From positions 2,185,001 to 2,249,000 of the forward strand of contig NZ_CAJQUA010000001.1 in NCBI RefSeq assembly GCF_907163135.1: a stretch of 64,000 nucleotides of DNA, in the 5' to 3' direction. The position numbers and the translations under genes are program-made. Below the pieces are notes generated by a model. That model ran no database searches. It was not told the DNA's origin and saw only the letters and a list, made by a program, of their open reading frames with translations. This stretch comes from Brachymonas denitrificans (GTDB lineage: Bacteria; Pseudomonadota; Gammaproteobacteria; Burkholderiales; Burkholderiaceae_C). Positions 61,722 through 64,000 of the stretch are shown here, one piece after another; within the stretch, counting starts at the first letter, position 1; every line of letters begins with the position of its first letter.

Positions 61722-63261
61722 GCGCCTGCCGGCCTGGGGGCTGGCAGTATCTCTGGGGCTTGCGGTGCCGGGCGCCCTCGCCGCCGGCCCTGTCAAGCCG
61801 GTTGCGGCTCCCCTGGCTGCAGAATCAGGCCGGCCGGTGCCCCCTGCACCCGCCGGCACTGGAAAGCTGTCCGCTGCCGTTGATCGGATGCCGGCCACGC
61901 CAGGAGTTGCCTCCCGCGGAGCCATGGCCATCAGCCTGCAGGACGCACGCACGCGCCTGCTGCAGGTTTCCGACCAGCTTGCGGCAGCCCAGGCCGCGGT
62001 GGAAAGCAAGCGTCTGCAGACCGACAGCCTGAAGTATCTGGGCGGCCCGATGGTCGGCCTGTCTGCCGGAGCGACCCGCTACAACCTGCAGGGCGACCTG
62101 GACACGGCCGAACTCAGGCAGGACATGGGCGGCCAGCTCTCCGGCGTGGGTGCGCTGTTTCCGGCGCCGCTGGGGCAGCTGGTGACGCGGCTGCCGCAGG
62201 CCATTCCCGACACGCTTCCCTACGAGGTGACAGGCACCCGCACCAGCCAGTCCGTCAACGCCGTCTGGCCGGTCTATACCGGTGGCCTGACGCGTGCCGT
62301 GAGGGGATTCAGCGCGGCCCAGCAGCAGGAGGCCGCGGCAGAGGCCCAGCACACCGCGCACCAGCTGGAGGACACGCTGGTACAGCGCTATTTCGGCGTG
62401 CAGCTGGCCCGCCGTGCGCTGATGCTGCGCCAGCAGGCCGCCAGCACCATTGCCGAGCATGACCATGCCGCCGAGCGGCTGCTGCAGGTCGGCATGATCG
62501 CCCGTGTGGACCGGCTGCAGGCCAGCGTGGCGCTGGAGCAGGCGCGGCGCGAGCAGCTCAAGGCGCAGGGCGACCTGGCGCTGGCGCAGGCCGCCCTGCA
62601 AAGCCTGCTGCACAGCGAGCAGGCAGTGCAGCCGAGCACGCCACTGTTCGTCGATACGCGCCCGCTGCCGCCGCTGGAGCAGTTCCGCCAGCTGGCGCTG
62701 GGCCATCACCCCGGGCTGGAGAAGGTTGCGGCGAAGAAAGCACAGGCCGAGCAGCTGCATGCGCTGGAATCCTCGCGCTGGAAACCGACCGTGACCCTGT
62801 TCGGCCGGCGCGAACTGCAGCGCAACAACAGCAGCTGGATGGCCGGTGTGCAGGCCAACTGGACGCTGTGGTCCTCGGTGGACCGCAGCGCCATGCAGCA
62901 GGCTGCGGCGCAGCGCATCATCCAGGCCGAACGCACCGATGCACAGGTGCGCAGCGACATCGCGCTGCTGGTGGAAAAGAACTGGCGCGCCCTCGACGAC
63001 GCCCGCCAGCAGTATCTGGCGCTGGCGCCCGGCGTGCAGCTGGCGCAGGAGATGATGCGCCTGCGCTCCAGCGGTCTGCGCGAGGGCACCAGCACCATGA
63101 TCGACCTGATCGATGCGCATACCCAGTACACCAAGGCCGAAACCGAACGCGCCAAGGCCGCGCATGACTATGTGCTGGCGCTGTCGCGCCTGCTGGAGAG
63201 TGCCGGCGTACCCGAGCAGTTCGACAGTTACGCCCAGCGCGCCGATGTGCGGCTGCGCTGA
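61693..63261 (+). CDS. TolC family outer membrane efflux protein
   Basis: Outer-membrane channel component of a tripartite efflux or type I secretion system. From the ATG at 61693 it has 522 residues; a second ATG at 61711 also fits. An N-terminal signal peptide ends near PGALA. The rest is rich in heptad-like Ala/Gln/Leu coiled-coil helices with the duplicated TolC pattern, including the later STMIDLIDAHTQYTKAETERA segment in blocks. Its start overlaps the merR-type gene, so the two are coupled. The adaptor gene follows by 27 bp. Confidence 0.88.
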   Translation: MRPDRRMRRERLPAWGLAVSLGLAVPGALAAGPVKPVAAPLAAESGRPVPPAPAGTGKLSAAVDRMPATPGVASRGAMAISLQDARTRLLQVSDQLAAAQAAVESKRLQTDSLKYLGGPMVGLSAGATRYNLQGDLDTAELRQDMGGQLSGVGALFPAPLGQLVTRLPQAIPDTLPYEVTGTRTSQSVNAVWPVYTGGLTRAVRGFSAAQQQEAAAEAQHTAHQLEDTLVQRYFGVQLARRALMLRQQAASTIAEHDHAAERLLQVGMIARVDRLQASVALEQARREQLKAQGDLALAQAALQSLLHSEQAVQPSTPLFVDTRPLPPLEQFRQLALGHHPGLEKVAAKKAQAEQLHALESSRWKPTVTLFGRRELQRNNSSWMAGVQANWTLWSSVDRSAMQQAAAQRIIQAERTDAQVRSDIALLVEKNWRALDDARQQYLALAPGVQLAQEMMRLRSSGLREGTSTMIDLIDAHTQYTKAETERAKAAHDYVLALSRLLESAGVPEQFDSYAQRADVRLR

Positions 63262-63288
63262 CGCCCCCTGATTTTCCGAAAGCATTGC

Positions 63289-64000
63289 ATGCAGAAAACG
63301 ACGCTTCGCAAGACCGTATTGGCCCTGGCCCTGCTGGCCGTGGCGGGCACCATCGGCTACGGCCTGTGGCGTGCCGCCGTGCCGCCCGCCGTGGTGCTGC
63401 AAGGGCAGATGGAGGCGCAGGAAACCGATGTGGCGCCCAAGGTGGCCGGCCGCATTGGCGAGGTGCTGGTGCGCGAAGGCCAGCAGGTGCGCTCCGGAGA
63501 CGCGCTGATCCGCATGGACAGCCCCGAGATCGAGGCCAAGGTGGCGCAGGCACAGGCCGCGCGCGATGCCGCCAGCGCGGTGGCGCGCAAGGCCGCCAAT
63601 GGCGCCCGTCCGCAGGAAGTGGAAATGGCCCGCGCCAACTGGCAGCGCGCCCAGGCCGCGGCCGATCTGGCCAGCAAGAGCTGGCAGCGCGTGGACCGGC
63701 TCGCACGAGAAGGGCTGGTGGCCGCGCAGAAGCGCGATGAAGCCTATGCCAATTTCGTGGCCGCACGCGATCAGGCCACGGCGGCCCGTGCCCAGTACGA
63801 CCTGGCCGTGGCCGGTGCCCGCAGCGAGGACCGTGCCGCCGCCAACGCGCAGGAGCGCCAGGTGGCTGCCGTGGTGGCCGAGGCGCGCGTGGCGCAGTCC
63901 GAAGCGGCCCTGTCCAGCCCGGTGGCTGGCGAAGTGGCCAAGGTCTACGCCAAGGTCGGCGAGATTGCGCCGCAGGGCGTGCCGGTAGTCACCGTGGTCG
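63289..64000 (+). CDS. HlyD family efflux adaptor, 3' end beyond window
   Basis: Periplasmic adaptor (membrane fusion protein) of an efflux or secretion pump; 237 residues are visible and the stop is outside the window. It has one N-terminal membrane anchor (LALALLAVAGTIGYGLW), then the first lipoyl half VAPKVAGRIGEVLVREGQQV, a long alanine-rich coiled coil (about 75-200), and the second half SSPVAGEVAKVYAKVGEIA. An ABC or MFS transporter gene is expected downstream. Confidence 0.9.
   Translation, partial: MQKTTLRKTVLALALLAVAGTIGYGLWRAAVPPAVVLQGQMEAQETDVAPKVAGRIGEVLVREGQQVRSGDALIRMDSPEIEAKVAQAQAARDAASAVARKAANGARPQEVEMARANWQRAQAAADLASKSWQRVDRLAREGLVAAQKRDEAYANFVAARDQATAARAQYDLAVAGARSEDRAAANAQERQVAAVVAEARVAQSEAALSSPVAGEVAKVYAKVGEIAPQGVPVVTVV

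Overview
The window is high-GC DNA that most resembles a betaproteobacterium of the order Burkholderiales, probably the Comamonadaceae. The main evidence is gene order. Seven housekeeping genes, pgk, pyk, fba, purC, purE, purK and tsaC, lie in this order and all on the minus strand, as in many Burkholderiales. Other supporting neighbourhoods are fmt-def beside dprA, hpf-ptsN-hprK, and tsaB-rimI-uracil-DNA glycosylase. The family assignment is inference; no rRNA or tRNA gene is visible.

Layout. 1-8.6 kb: pyrF (cut by the window edge), a uracil-DNA glycosylase-like gene, rimI and tsaB on the minus strand; dacB and a marC-type gene on the plus strand; tsaC, purK and purE on the minus strand. 8.7-13.4 kb: a thioredoxin/TPR chaperone (cnoX-like), a CPA2 antiporter, a periplasmic PQQ sugar dehydrogenase and an Old Yellow Enzyme. 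13.7-28.5 kb: a complete type I-C CRISPR-Cas locus. Its minus-strand operon cas3-cas5c-cas8c-cas7-cas4-cas1-cas2 leads into a leader and an array of 64 identical 32-bp repeats plus one decayed terminal repeat. A 2.48-kb IS66-family element sits inside one spacer near the old end of the array, with an 8-bp target duplication. Removing the element and one copy of the duplication restores a 34-nt spacer.

28.5-43 kb: purC, the metNIQ methionine importer, a histidine phosphatase, an orphan AAA ATPase, fba, pyk, a membrane fatty-acid desaturase, a TetR-OYE-oxidoreductase electrophile-response cluster with two matching palindromic operators, and pgk. 43-49 kb: a universal stress protein, a 7Fe ferredoxin, an NsrR-like Rrf2 regulator with a good candidate operator, a branched-chain amino-acid binding lipoprotein, azlD/azlC, fmt and def. 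49-57.2 kb: a secreted protein coupled to dprA, an AGCS symporter, hprK, ptsN, hpf, a DUF2214 protein, aroC and an HExxH protein. 57.4-64 kb: a DUF485-actP acetate uptake pair, corA, a MerR-type regulator, a TolC-like outer-membrane factor and a HlyD-like adaptor cut by the window end.

The pgk-to-tsaC cluster keeps order and strand but is split by blocks of unrelated genes. The largest block, about 20 kb between purE and purC, carries the CRISPR-Cas locus. I found no clearly new defence system. The best leads are the IS66 insertion in a spacer, two spacers sharing a 33-nt core, the paired TetR operators, the NsrR-like operator, a glycosylase with altered catalytic motifs, and the orphan AAA and HExxH proteins.
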